The notes under the pieces: generated by a model
What the model was told of the DNA's origin: nothing
Database searches by the model: none
Seen by the model: only the letters and a program-made list of their open reading frames with translations
Position numbers and translations under genes: made by a program
Assembly (NCBI GenBank): GCA_016296235.1
Contig: JAEDJR010000063.1
Span: forward strand, 1-10,118
Direction: 5' to 3'
DNA from: Oscillospiraceae bacterium
GTDB lineage: Bacteria; Bacillota; Clostridia; Oscillospirales; Oscillospiraceae
Length of the DNA: 10,118 nucleotides
Shown here: piece by piece, positions 1 through 6,449 of the stretch
How the letters are laid out: every line of letters starts with the position of its first letter
Position numbering within the stretch: position 1 is the first letter of the stretch

Positions 1-2
1 CA

Positions 3-50
3 CTGATTGAACAGGATATAGCAGAAACCGAAAAAGCATTGACACTGTAA
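3..50 (+). CDS. Possible C-terminal end of a truncated upstream gene
   Basis: The first 16 codons in frame 3 are open and end in TAA at 48-50. They encode a short charged tail ending in EKALTL that looks like the helical end of a soluble protein. The start lies outside the window and the family cannot be recognised. With so few codons, chance is a real alternative. No terminator hairpin follows directly. Confidence 0.35.
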   Translation: MIEQDIAETEKALTL

Positions 51-114
51 ATTCCAGTTCTGACTATTGGCTTTAATTAGCAGCAGCAAATGAATTGCAA
101 GTGTTCAAAAACGC

Positions 115-249
115 TGTCATTGCGAGCCAGTGCGCACACTGGCTCGGCAATCCGTTCCCCCCTGTACTGACCGTTTTTACGGAAGCACTCAGAAATTACC
201 AGCGTTTGAGATGCGGATTGCTACGCCGCTTCGCTCCTCGCAATCGACA
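115..249. repeat. MITE-like element with inverted TGTC-ATTGCGAG / GCAATCCG modules
   Basis: Two related modules face each other. The left one (115-154) begins TGTCATTGCGAG and ends GCAATCCG. The right one (214-249), read on the minus strand, begins TGTCGATTGCGAG and ends GCAATCCG. The left module contains a perfect 9-bp hairpin (124-132 with 137-145, loop CGCA). Similar 'ATTGCGAG...GCAATCC' palindromes are widespread dispersed repeats in bacterial genomes; membership here is by recognition only. No transposase is present. The rest of the gap (51-114 and 250-310) holds nothing I can identify. Confidence 0.6.
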
Positions 250-310
250 CGCATTTATAAACGCACCACGGTGAACGAAAACTGCCCGCTGACACATCTC
301 TCCGGATCGC

Positions 311-333
311 GGGCGGCTGATAGCCGCCCCTAC
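311..333 (-). repeat. Dispersed palindromic repeat, copy 1
   Basis: The sequence forms an 8-bp hairpin (GGGCGGCT, loop GAT, AGCCGCCC; 311-328) followed by CTAC. Read on the minus strand it is identical over 23 bases to 7346-7368. A run of six T (337-342) follows eight bases after the stem, but that gap is too wide for a standard intrinsic terminator. Confidence 0.75.
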
Positions 334-370
334 GCCTTTTTTACAGCAATGACAGTGCAAGGCAGAATCA

Positions 371-400
371 CAGCCAGGCAGATTCGCGTCTGCCTGGCTG
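371..400 (-). terminator. Hairpin downstream of the degV-family gene, probable terminator
   Basis: A perfect 12-bp stem (371-382 with 389-400, 6-base loop) begins 15 bases after the stop codon of the minus-strand DegV gene. No strong T run follows it on the minus strand, so it may be a weak or factor-assisted terminator, or an mRNA 3'-end stabiliser. Confidence 0.5.
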
Positions 401-415
401 CTGCATTCAAAATAT

Positions 416-1282
416 TCAGCGGTGGTCGCCCAGGAAGAACAGGGCCAGAGTGCCGGGGCCGGAGTGGGAGCCAATGACCGGGCCAGTGTAGTTGATGCAG
501 ACCTCCGGCACATGATACTGCTCCTTCACCAGCTTGGCCAGGTATTCCGCGTCCTCCAGACAGTCGCCGTGGCAGATGAACATGGTCTGCTTGGAGGGAT
601 CCCACGCAGTTTCTCCCACCTTGGCGGCAATCGCCTGGATGGAGGCCTTTCTGCCCCGGGCCTTGGACATACTGATGAGATGTCCCTCATTGTCCACGTG
701 GAGCACGGGCTTGATTTGCAGGAGACTGCCCACAGCGGCAGTGGCAGCGGAAATCCGGCCGCCCCGCTTCAGGAAGTACAGGTCGTCCACCGTGAACCAG
801 TGGCACAGGTGCAGCTTGGTCTCCTCGGCAAAGTCCCGGGCTTCCTCCAGGGTTGCGCCCGCCAGGCGCTTCTGCGCCACATGCCAGACCAGCAGGCCCT
901 GGCCCAGAGACGCGCACAGGGTGTCCACCACATAGACCTTCCGCTGGGGATACCGCTCCTGCAACTCCTCCGCCGCAATGCAGGCAGCGTTGTAGGTGGT
1001 ACTGAGTCCGGAGGAAAATGCCAGAATCAGCACGTCCTCTCCCTGCTGCAGAACGGGCTCCGCAATGGCCCGCCAGGATTCCGGATTGGCGGCCGTGGTG
1101 CTGGTGGAGGCGCCATTCCGCAGGCCTCCATAGACCTCCTTGATGTCCAGCGCATGGTAGTCCAGATAATTGGGGTATTCCTTCCCATCGAAGTTCAGTA
1201 TCAGCGGTGTCACCAGGAGCTCCAGGCGGTCGGCCATCTCCTGCGTCAGATCACAGCTGGAATCCGTAAGAATGCGATACAT
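416..1282 (-). CDS. DegV family protein (fatty-acid-binding, FakB-like)
   Basis: This 288-residue protein matches the usual DegV length. In this family the protein binds a fatty acid and, as FakB, presents it to the kinase FakA for phosphorylation and entry into phospholipid synthesis in the cytosol; no fakA is in the window. Family signatures are the N-terminal TDSSCDLT (6-13), the Ser/Thr-rich acyl-binding stretch around STST (59-62), FSSGLSTTY (89-97), GGRIS (174-178) with QIKPVL (189-194), and HSGPGT (273-278). The start has AAAGGAG about 10 bases upstream on the minus strand and a promoter just beyond it. A hairpin at 371-400 follows the stop. It appears to be a single-gene unit, divergent from the CDF transporter. 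The DegV assignment is firm; the lipid ligand is unknown. Confidence 0.92.
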   Translation of the reverse strand: MYRILTDSSCDLTQEMADRLELLVTPLILNFDGKEYPNYLDYHALDIKEVYGGLRNGASTSTTAANPESWRAIAEPVLQQGEDVLILAFSSGLSTTYNAACIAAEELQERYPQRKVYVVDTLCASLGQGLLVWHVAQKRLAGATLEEARDFAEETKLHLCHWFTVDDLYFLKRGGRISAATAAVGSLLQIKPVLHVDNEGHLISMSKARGRKASIQAIAAKVGETAWDPSKQTMFICHGDCLEDAEYLAKLVKEQYHVPEVCINYTGPVIGSHSGPGTLALFFLGDHR

Positions 1283-1313
1283 AGTGCGTTCTCCTTTTCA
1301 TGAAGTCACCTGT

Positions 1314-1342
1314 ATTTTACCACTTTCACCCTCCCGGGTCAA
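1314..1342 (-). promoter_or_regulatory. Sigma-A promoter of the degV-family gene
   Basis: On the minus strand TTGACC (1337-1342) and TAAAAT (1314-1319) are separated by exactly 17 bases, about 30 bases upstream of the start codon. Confidence 0.75.
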
Positions 1343-1356
1343 TGAGAAAAGTCCCC

Positions 1357-1385
1357 TTGCTTTTGGCGGCTCCCTGGCATATAAT
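1357..1385 (+). promoter_or_regulatory. Sigma-A promoter of the CDF transporter gene
   Basis: TTGCTT (1357-1362) and a perfect TATAAT (1380-1385) are 17 bases apart, leaving a short leader before the ATG at 1413. It lies back to back with the degV promoter; the two -35 boxes are 14 bases apart. Confidence 0.75.
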
Positions 1386-1412
1386 AATAGGAAATGTTTG
1401 GAGGCGAAACTC

Positions 1413-2579
1413 ATGACGCAGCTGCTCCTGAAGCTGTTTATCAAACAAACTGATCCCCAGGATCCCGCCTACCGCTCCGCCTGCGGAAAGCTGGCCGGCC
1501 TGGTCGGAATCCTGTGCAACCTTCTGCTTTTCCTGGGGAAGCTCCTGGCAGGTCTTCTGTCCGGCAGTATCTCGGTGATGGCCGACGCCGTCAACAACCT
1601 CTCCGACGCATCCAGCTCTCTGGTGACCCTGCTGGGCTTCAAGCTGGCGGAGAAACCCGCCGATGACGACCATCCCTTCGGCCATGCCAGAATGGAGTAT
1701 CTCTCCGGCCTGGTGGTTGCGGCCATGATTCTTCTGATCGGCGCAGAGCTGGTCAAGTCCTCCGTGAGCAAGATCTTCCACCCGGAGGATGTGGTGTTCA
1801 CCTGGCTGACTGCCGGCATTCTGGTGGCGTCCATTCTGGTCAAGCTTTGGATGGCCCTGTTCTGCCGCAATCTGGGCAAGCGCATCGACTCCCCCACCCT
1901 GGAGGCCACCGCCGCCGACAGCCGCAATGATGTCATTTCCACCGCTGCCGTGCTGCTGGCCGGCCTGCTGACCAAGGCCTTCGGCTGGCAGATCGACGGG
2001 TATGTGGGTCTGGCAGTGGCCCTGTTTATCCTCTACAGCGGTGTGGGCATTGCCAAGGAAACCATCGATCCCATTCTCGGCGCCGCTCCGGATCCCGGCT
2101 TTGTCAAAATGGTGGAGAAGCGGCTTCTCTCCTACGATAAGGTGCTGGGCATTCACGACCTGATGGTCCACGACTATGGCCCCGGCCGCCGGTTCGCCAG
2201 CGTCCATGTGGAAATGGACAGCCAGGAAAGCCCCCTGGTCTGCCACGATCTCATTGACGACATCGAACGGGATTTTGCGGAGCAGTTCAACCTGCACCTG
2301 GTGATTCACTACGATCCCCTGGTTACCAACGACGCGGAGCTGAACCACATGCGCCAGTTGGTGGAGCACGAAGTCAAAGCCATTGATCCGCGGCTCTCCA
2401 TCCACGACTTCCGCATGGTGCGCGGCCCCCAGCACACCAATCTGATTTTCGACCTGGTGCTGCCCTTTGAGCTGGACAGCCGGCGGGAGGAGCTGAAGCG
2501 TCTCATCGACCAGCGGGTGCAGTTTGAAAACCGGAAATACTATACCGTCATCACCTTTGACGACAAGGCCTTTAACTGA
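1413..2579 (+). CDS. Cation diffusion facilitator (CDF) transporter with two C-terminal domains, possible Mn2+ exporter
   Basis: This 388-residue inner-membrane protein should export a divalent metal by proton antiport, as CDF proteins do. The start at 1413 is chosen because GGAGG (1400-1404) precedes it and the promoter at 1357-1385 lies upstream; an in-frame extension to 1170 would run through the promoter and into degV. Six hydrophobic segments cover about residues 25-215. TM2 carries ADAVNNLSD (57-65), HPFGHARMEY (87-96) follows, and TM5 carries ADSRND (168-173). By position against YiiP the metal site would be D58, N62, D169 and D173, closer to the Asn/Asp sites of Mn exporters (MntE, MneP/MneS) than to the Asp/His Zn type; this is an inference. 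The cytosolic part holds two similar units (about 230-303 and 312-385), where most CDFs have one. A hairpin follows the stop. Confidence 0.93.
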   Translation: MTQLLLKLFIKQTDPQDPAYRSACGKLAGLVGILCNLLLFLGKLLAGLLSGSISVMADAVNNLSDASSSLVTLLGFKLAEKPADDDHPFGHARMEYLSGLVVAAMILLIGAELVKSSVSKIFHPEDVVFTWLTAGILVASILVKLWMALFCRNLGKRIDSPTLEATAADSRNDVISTAAVLLAGLLTKAFGWQIDGYVGLAVALFILYSGVGIAKETIDPILGAAPDPGFVKMVEKRLLSYDKVLGIHDLMVHDYGPGRRFASVHVEMDSQESPLVCHDLIDDIERDFAEQFNLHLVIHYDPLVTNDAELNHMRQLVEHEVKAIDPRLSIHDFRMVRGPQHTNLIFDLVLPFELDSRREELKRLIDQRVQFENRKYYTVITFDDKAFN

Positions 2580-2589
2580 GCCAACAACA

Positions 2590-2607
2590 GGCCGGAGCGA
2601 CCGGCCT
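2590..2607 (+). terminator. Weak terminator-like hairpin after the CDF gene
   Basis: GGCCGG (2590-2595) pairs with CCGGCC (2601-2606) around the loop AGCGA, 10 bases after the stop. The tail TTGCTGTTT is only moderately T-rich, so readthrough into yqeB is possible. I found no convincing promoter between this hairpin and yqeB. Confidence 0.45.
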
Positions 2608-2655
2608 TGCTGTTTCCCCCGCGTTATTCTTCTTGCAGAATAAGGAGGTATTTCG

Positions 2656-3453
2656 ATGCTAGTTCTCATTCGCGGCGCCGGAGATATTGCTTCCGGCATC
2701 GCCCTGCGGCTGTTTCGCGCCGGATTCTCCGTGGTTATGACCGATCTGGAGCGTCCTACCGCCATCCGGCGGACGGTCTGCTTTTCCCAGGCCATCCTCC
2801 TGGGTCAGGCCACGGTGGAGGATGTCACCGCCCGGGCCGCGTCGCTGTCCCAGGTGGAATCCATTCTGGCCAACGGAGAGATTCCCGTTCTGGCCGATCC
2901 CCAGTGCCGGTGCCGGGAGGCCCTGCAGCCCGATGTGCTGGTGGATGCCATCCTGGCCAAGAAGAACCTGGGCACCCGCATCACCGACGCCCCGGCAGTC
3001 ATCGCCGTCGGGCCGGGATTCACCGCAGGCGTAGACTGTCACGCCGTGGTGGAGACCATGCGCGGACACACTCTGGGCCGGGTGATCTGGGACGGTCCTG
3101 CCCTGCCCAATACCAACATTCCCGGTCTCATCGGCGGCTTTGCCGGAGAACGGGTGCTGCGGGCGCCCTGCGACGGCGTATTCCGGCAGGCTCTGGACAT
3201 CGGCGCCCAGGTGCGGGCCGGAGATATCGCCGGTTATGTGGAGGATCAGCCCATGATCTGCACCATTGACGGTGTCCTCCGGGGCATTCTGCCCAGCGGC
3301 GTCACGGTATACAAGGGCATGAAATCCGGAGACGTGGATCCCCGCTGCCAGCCGGACTACTGCCGTCTTGCCTCCGACAAGGCCCTGGCCGTGGGCGGCG
3401 GCGTGCTGGAAGCGATTTTACAAAAGACAGGAGTGTTGAAACATGGCCGATGA
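2656..3453 (+). CDS. yqeB: Selenium-dependent molybdenum hydroxylase maturation protein, YqeB/EF2563 family
   Basis: This 265-residue protein belongs to the YqeB/EF2563 family, known from comparative genomics to travel with SelD and selenium-dependent molybdenum hydroxylases (xanthine dehydrogenase-like enzymes). It is thought to help place selenium at the molybdenum cofactor; the exact reaction is not settled. The N-terminus has a nucleotide-binding-like IRGAGDIASG (5-14). The middle holds DPQCRCRE (81-88), whose two cysteines could be functional, and IAVGPGF (116-122). Residues about 167-230 resemble a lipoyl/biotinyl-type hammerhead (APCDGVF, GAQVRAGD) and end with KSGDVDPR. The start is set by a near-perfect AAGGAGGT (2642-2649), six bases before the ATG. 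The stop overlaps selD by 11 bases, suggesting coupled translation. Confidence 0.9.
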   Translation: MLVLIRGAGDIASGIALRLFRAGFSVVMTDLERPTAIRRTVCFSQAILLGQATVEDVTARAASLSQVESILANGEIPVLADPQCRCREALQPDVLVDAILAKKNLGTRITDAPAVIAVGPGFTAGVDCHAVVETMRGHTLGRVIWDGPALPNTNIPGLIGGFAGERVLRAPCDGVFRQALDIGAQVRAGDIAGYVEDQPMICTIDGVLRGILPSGVTVYKGMKSGDVDPRCQPDYCRLASDKALAVGGGVLEAILQKTGVLKHGR

Positions 3454-4480
3454 AATCAAACTGACCAAGCTGGCGTCCTGCGCCGGCTGCGGCGCCAAGG
3501 TGGGCGCCGGCGTCCTGGCCCAGCTGCTGGAGGGACTCCGGGTGCATACCGACCCCAATCTTCTGGTGGGCTTCGACAAGAGCGACGACGCCTCGGTGTA
3601 CCGGATTTCCGACGAACTGGCCCTGGTGCAGACCGTGGACTTCTTCCCGCCCATCGCCGACGATCCCTACACCTTCGGGCAGATTGCCGCCACCAACGCC
3701 CTGTCGGATGTCTACGCCATGGGCGGCGAGCCGAAGCTGTGCCTGAACATCATGGCTATCCCCAAAGCCATGCCCAGGGAGGCCGTCCATCAGCTGCTGC
3801 GGGGCGGCTACGATAAGGTCTACGAGGCAGGGGCCCTGATCACCGGCGGTCACAGCATTCTGGACGACGAGCCGAAATACGGTCTGGCCGTCACGGGCTT
3901 TGTCCATCCTGACCGGGTGCTGACCAACTCCGGCGCAAAACCCGGCGATGTCCTGTTCTTCACCAAGCCCCTGGGCATTGGTGTGCTGACCACCGCCGCC
4001 AAGGCGGATATGGTCTCCCCGGAGGGTCTGGCCCTGGCCCAGTCCCTGATGACCACCCTGAACAAGTCTGCCCGGGATGTGATGGTGCAGTACCGCGTTC
4101 ACGCCTGCACCGACGTCACCGGCTTCGGCATGCTGGGCCACCTGTACGAAATGGCCCAGGGCAGCGATGTGCAGCTAACCCTGGACGTGGACGCCATCGA
4201 TCTGATCCCCGAGGCGCTGGAGCTGGCCCGCATGGGCCTGCTGCCCGAGGGCATGTACCGCAACCGCACCTTTGCCCAGGACGCCGTGGATCCCGGCTCC
4301 ACGGAGCTGGCCAAGCAGGACCTGCTCTACGACCCCCAGACCGCCGGCGGTCTGGTCATGGCCTGCGATCCGGCCGACGCCGACGCCCTGTTCGCCGCCC
4401 TCAAGCCCGCCGTCCCCAGCGCCCAGCGCATTGGCGTGGTGGCGGCCTATGAAGGCGGAAAGCGGATTTTCCTGCGATAA
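3443..4480 (+). CDS. selD: Selenide, water dikinase (selenophosphate synthetase)
   Basis: This 345-residue cytosolic enzyme makes selenophosphate from selenide, ATP and water, releasing AMP and phosphate. Its length and motifs are those of SelD. The glycine-rich catalytic segment SCAGCGAK (12-19) aligns with E. coli GAGCGCK, so C16 takes the place of essential Cys17 and K19 that of Lys20; E. coli's dispensable Cys19 is Ala here, and an extra Cys13 lies nearby. Metal-binding aspartates are at SDDASVY (47-53), and further signatures are TVDFFPP (64-70), GGHS (135-138), TDVTGFG (223-229) and DPQTAGG near the C-terminus. The catalytic position is Cys, not selenocysteine, so no recoding is needed. 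AGGAG (3429-3433) precedes the ATG inside yqeB. Pairing with yqeB points to molybdenum hydroxylase supply; selA, selB and selC are not in this window. Confidence 0.96.
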   Translation: MADEIKLTKLASCAGCGAKVGAGVLAQLLEGLRVHTDPNLLVGFDKSDDASVYRISDELALVQTVDFFPPIADDPYTFGQIAATNALSDVYAMGGEPKLCLNIMAIPKAMPREAVHQLLRGGYDKVYEAGALITGGHSILDDEPKYGLAVTGFVHPDRVLTNSGAKPGDVLFFTKPLGIGVLTTAAKADMVSPEGLALAQSLMTTLNKSARDVMVQYRVHACTDVTGFGMLGHLYEMAQGSDVQLTLDVDAIDLIPEALELARMGLLPEGMYRNRTFAQDAVDPGSTELAKQDLLYDPQTAGGLVMACDPADADALFAALKPAVPSAQRIGVVAAYEGGKRIFLR

Positions 4481-4485
4481 TCCAA

Positions 4486-4525
4486 ACTGATGCCCCTAGG
4501 CTGCATAAAGCCCAGGGGCATCAGT
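4486..4525 (+). terminator. Long hairpin after selD, probable terminator
   Basis: Arms 4486-4502 and 4509-4525 pair over 17 positions with a single A/C mismatch and a 6-base loop, starting 6 bases after the selD stop. The tail is GTTGACC rather than a T run, so termination strength is uncertain. Confidence 0.55.
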
Positions 4526-4533
4526 GTTGACCT

Positions 4534-4590
4534 GGTGTCAAATGGTCAAATTCTATTGCAGCCGCAGTTGATATCCGGCAATTTGACACC
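4534..4590. repeat. 10-bp inverted repeat at the left edge of the repeat mosaic
   Basis: GGTGTCAAAT (4534-4543) has an exact inverted copy at 4581-4590, enclosing 37 bases. It abuts the palindromic repeat that starts at 4589 and may mark the edge of an inserted element. Confidence 0.55.
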
Positions 4591-4632
4591 CCTCAGTCAG
4601 CTTCGCTGACAGCTCCCCTATTGTAGGGGAGC
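4589..4632 (+). repeat. Dispersed palindromic repeat (GTCAGC-TTC-GCTGAC plus CCCC hairpin)
   Basis: A 6-bp hairpin (4596-4610, loop TTC) is followed by a second perfect hairpin, CTCCCCTA (4613-4620), loop TTG, TAGGGGAG (4624-4631). Twenty bases, 4594-4613, recur exactly in the opposite orientation at 10080-10099, where the same two-hairpin layout is kept. Confidence 0.75.
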
Positions 4633-4850
4633 CATTTGACTGCTGTGCACCAGAATGCCTCCCCTACAATAGGGGAGGTGCTGAGCGCCAGCGAAGCGGA
4701 GGGGCCCGCAAGGGAGCGCCGCCAGTGGCGGAGTCAAGCGACCGCAGCGGTTGGGCAGGCACTTGCCTTTGCACAAGCAAAGCGCAGGGCAAAGGCTTAG
4801 TGCCAACCCGGGGTTAAGGTACCAAGTATCCCTGCAGTTGCAGGGGAGCC
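4613..4850. repeat. Mosaic of nested inverted repeats between selD and mgtE
   Basis: The 19-bp palindrome-like unit at 4613-4631 has an exact inverted copy at 4659-4677, and each copy is itself a hairpin. Further structures follow: a small CCGCCA/GGCGG hairpin near 4720-4734, an imperfect long inverted repeat joining GGCACTTGCCTTTGC (4758-4772) with a near-complement ending GTGCC at about 4789-4804, and a 7-bp hairpin (4830-4836 with 4839-4845) ending in GGGGAGCC like the earlier unit. No credible coding region lies in 4526-4891. It probably also forms the 3' end of the minus-strand mgtE transcript. Confidence 0.65.
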
Positions 4851-4891
4851 TTCGCGCATTTTGCTACCGGTGCGTTTTTCCTGTTCCAGGC

Positions 4892-6247
4892 TCACAGTCC
4901 CAGGAGCATGGAAGCCAGCAGGAAATAGATCAGCAGGGAGAGCACATCCACAATGGTGGTGATAAAGGGGCTGGCCATGACTGCCGGGTCAAAGCCCACC
5001 TTTTTGGCCAGCATGGGGAACATACAGCCCACCAGCTTGGCCACCATGACCGTAAACAGCAGGGCCAGAGCGGCCGATAAAGCCACCAGCAGGTCCTCAC
5101 GGTCCAGCAGCAGGATCTTCAGGAAGGTCACCGCCGACATGGTCACGCCGCACAGGATGGCCACCCGGAATTCCTTCCACATGACCCGGAGCAGATCCCC
5201 AAACTCCAGCTCCTGCAGGGACAGGCCGCGGATGACCGTCACGGAGGTCTGGGAGCCGGAGTTGCCGCCGGCGTCCATGAGCATGGGAATATAGGCCAGC
5301 AGCGCCGAACAGGCCACCAGGGAGTTTTCAAACCGGGTGATGACCATGCCGGTCAGGGATGCGGAGATCATCAGAAGCAGCAGCCACGGGATCCGGTTCC
5401 GCCAGGTGGCAAAGACGCCGGTGGCCAGGTAGGGCCGGTCGGAAGGCGTGATGGCGGCCATCTTTTCCATGTCCTCCGTGGTTTCCGCCTCCAGAATATC
5501 CATGGCGTCGTCTACGGTGACGATGCCCAGCAGCCGGTTGTCGCCGTCCACCACGGGCAGCGCATTGAAATCATATTTGGCAAACATCTGGGCCACGGCC
5601 TCCTGATCCTCCAGGGTGTTGACCGAGACCACGCTGGGGGACATCAGCGCCGAGCAGGGCGTTTCCGGCGCAGCCAGAATCAGGGAGCGGATGGAAACCA
5701 CGCCCTTGAGCTTATGGGTTCTGCCGGTGATATAGCAGGTATTGATGGTTTCCTTGTCCACGCCGACCTTCCGGATATGGTCGATGGCTTCCCCGGCGGT
5801 CATGGAGCCCTGCAGCTCCACAAACTCCGTGGTCATGACGGAGCCGGCGCTGTCCTCGGGATACTGGAGAATCTCGTTAATCATTTTCCGGGTGTCCGGA
5901 TCCGCCTGGGCCAGAATCCGGGAGACCACATTGGCCGGCATCTCCTCCACCAGGGAGACGGCGTCGTCCACATACAGCTCCTCCACCACAGCCTTCAGCT
6001 CCAGGTCGGAGAAGCCACGGATCAGAATTTCCTGCTGGTCCGGCTCCATTTCCACGAAGGTTTCCGCCGCCAGCTCCTTGGGCAGCAGGCGGAATGCCAG
6101 GGGCAGCGCCTGTTCAGACAGCTGGCCGAAGGCCTCGGCAATGTCGGCGGGATTGAGCGTTGCCAGAAAGTCCCGCAGCGACGCGTATTTCTTCGCCTCC
6201 GCCAGCTTCACAATGGTTTGTTCGAGAATGACAGTTCTTTCCTGCAT
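4892..6247 (-). CDS. mgtE: Magnesium transporter MgtE
   Basis: This 451-residue protein is a Mg2+-selective channel/transporter of the plasma membrane, essentially the same length as Thermus MgtE. The order is an N-terminal superhelical domain (about 1-130), two CBS domains (about 135-255, starting at PEDSAGSVMT, 130-139), a connecting helix, and five membrane segments (about 285-451). Pore-region signatures are DAGGNSGSQ (325-333) and GFDPAVMASPF (418-428), with D420 in the place of the conserved pore aspartate. In the family, Mg2+ bound between the N and CBS domains closes the channel. AAGGAGG lies 7 bases before the ATG. The gene has its own consensus promoter and an M-box riboswitch with terminator, so expression should fall when Mg2+ is plentiful. 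Its 3' end runs convergently into the repeat mosaic after selD. Confidence 0.96.
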   Translation of the reverse strand: MQERTVILEQTIVKLAEAKKYASLRDFLATLNPADIAEAFGQLSEQALPLAFRLLPKELAAETFVEMEPDQQEILIRGFSDLELKAVVEELYVDDAVSLVEEMPANVVSRILAQADPDTRKMINEILQYPEDSAGSVMTTEFVELQGSMTAGEAIDHIRKVGVDKETINTCYITGRTHKLKGVVSIRSLILAAPETPCSALMSPSVVSVNTLEDQEAVAQMFAKYDFNALPVVDGDNRLLGIVTVDDAMDILEAETTEDMEKMAAITPSDRPYLATGVFATWRNRIPWLLLLMISASLTGMVITRFENSLVACSALLAYIPMLMDAGGNSGSQTSVTVIRGLSLQELEFGDLLRVMWKEFRVAILCGVTMSAVTFLKILLLDREDLLVALSAALALLFTVMVAKLVGCMFPMLAKKVGFDPAVMASPFITTIVDVLSLLIYFLLASMLLGL

Positions 6248-6302
6248 TGTGTTTCCTCCTTTTCAAAGTTTCTTTGACAGGAGCGAGACACAAGCCCGGG
6301 CC

Positions 6303-6377
6303 TCAAAGGCCAGCGTCCCAGCCGGACGCCATGGTTCGTCGGCCCAAGTCTGTGCCGCTACTTCTGTCTGCGTCCAT
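6303..6377 (-). CDS. Possible 24-residue upstream ORF in the mgtE leader
   Basis: An ATG on the minus strand (6375-6377) has GAGGTG 7 bases upstream and opens a frame of 24 codons ending in TGA at 6303-6305. The peptide begins MDADRSSGTDL. It lies after the riboswitch terminator and before mgtE, so it is present only in readthrough transcripts. GCGTCC/GGACGC and GGCC/GGCC hairpins overlap its end. It could be a regulatory leader peptide or a chance ORF; nothing in its sequence is recognisable. Confidence 0.3.
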   Translation of the reverse strand: MDADRSSGTDLGRRTMASGWDAGL

Positions 6378-6401
6378 GCTGTTTCACCTCAACTTTCCAT
6401 G

Positions 6402-6427
6402 AAAAAAACCCGTGCCGACGGCACGGG
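6402..6427 (-). terminator. Intrinsic terminator of the mgtE riboswitch
   Basis: On the minus strand CCCGTGCC and GGCACGGG pair perfectly around a 3-base loop (6409-6427), followed at once by seven T (6402-6408). It lies about 20 bases after the M-box aptamer, as expected for a transcription-attenuating expression platform. Confidence 0.92.
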
Positions 6428-6449
6428 GCGCATGTTCTTTGCTGCCTGC

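Noticed and set aside
311..342. Hairpin plus six T, considered as a plus-strand terminator for the gene ending at 50
   Set aside because: It is 260 bases beyond that stop, the T run is 8 bases away from the stem, and the hairpin is explained as a dispersed repeat.
422..1303. Long open frame on the plus strand opposite the DegV gene
   Set aside because: It is a shadow of a high-GC gene: no ribosome site or recognisable family, while the minus-strand frame carries clear DegV motifs.
1326..2795. 489-codon open frame on the minus strand across the CDF gene and the start of yqeB
   Set aside because: Its product is a low-complexity H/Q/G/V-rich sequence typical of antisense frames, and it crosses promoters and two real genes.
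3476..3499. Possible selenocysteine codon in SelD
   Set aside because: The catalytic position is a Cys codon and no in-frame TGA lies in the catalytic segment.
3302..4141. Minus-strand open frame antisense to yqeB and selD
   Set aside because: It spans the junction of two well-supported genes and has no motif of its own.
4618..4806. Small open frame inside the repeat mosaic after selD
   Set aside because: It is made of palindromic repeat units, has no ribosome site and matches no protein family.
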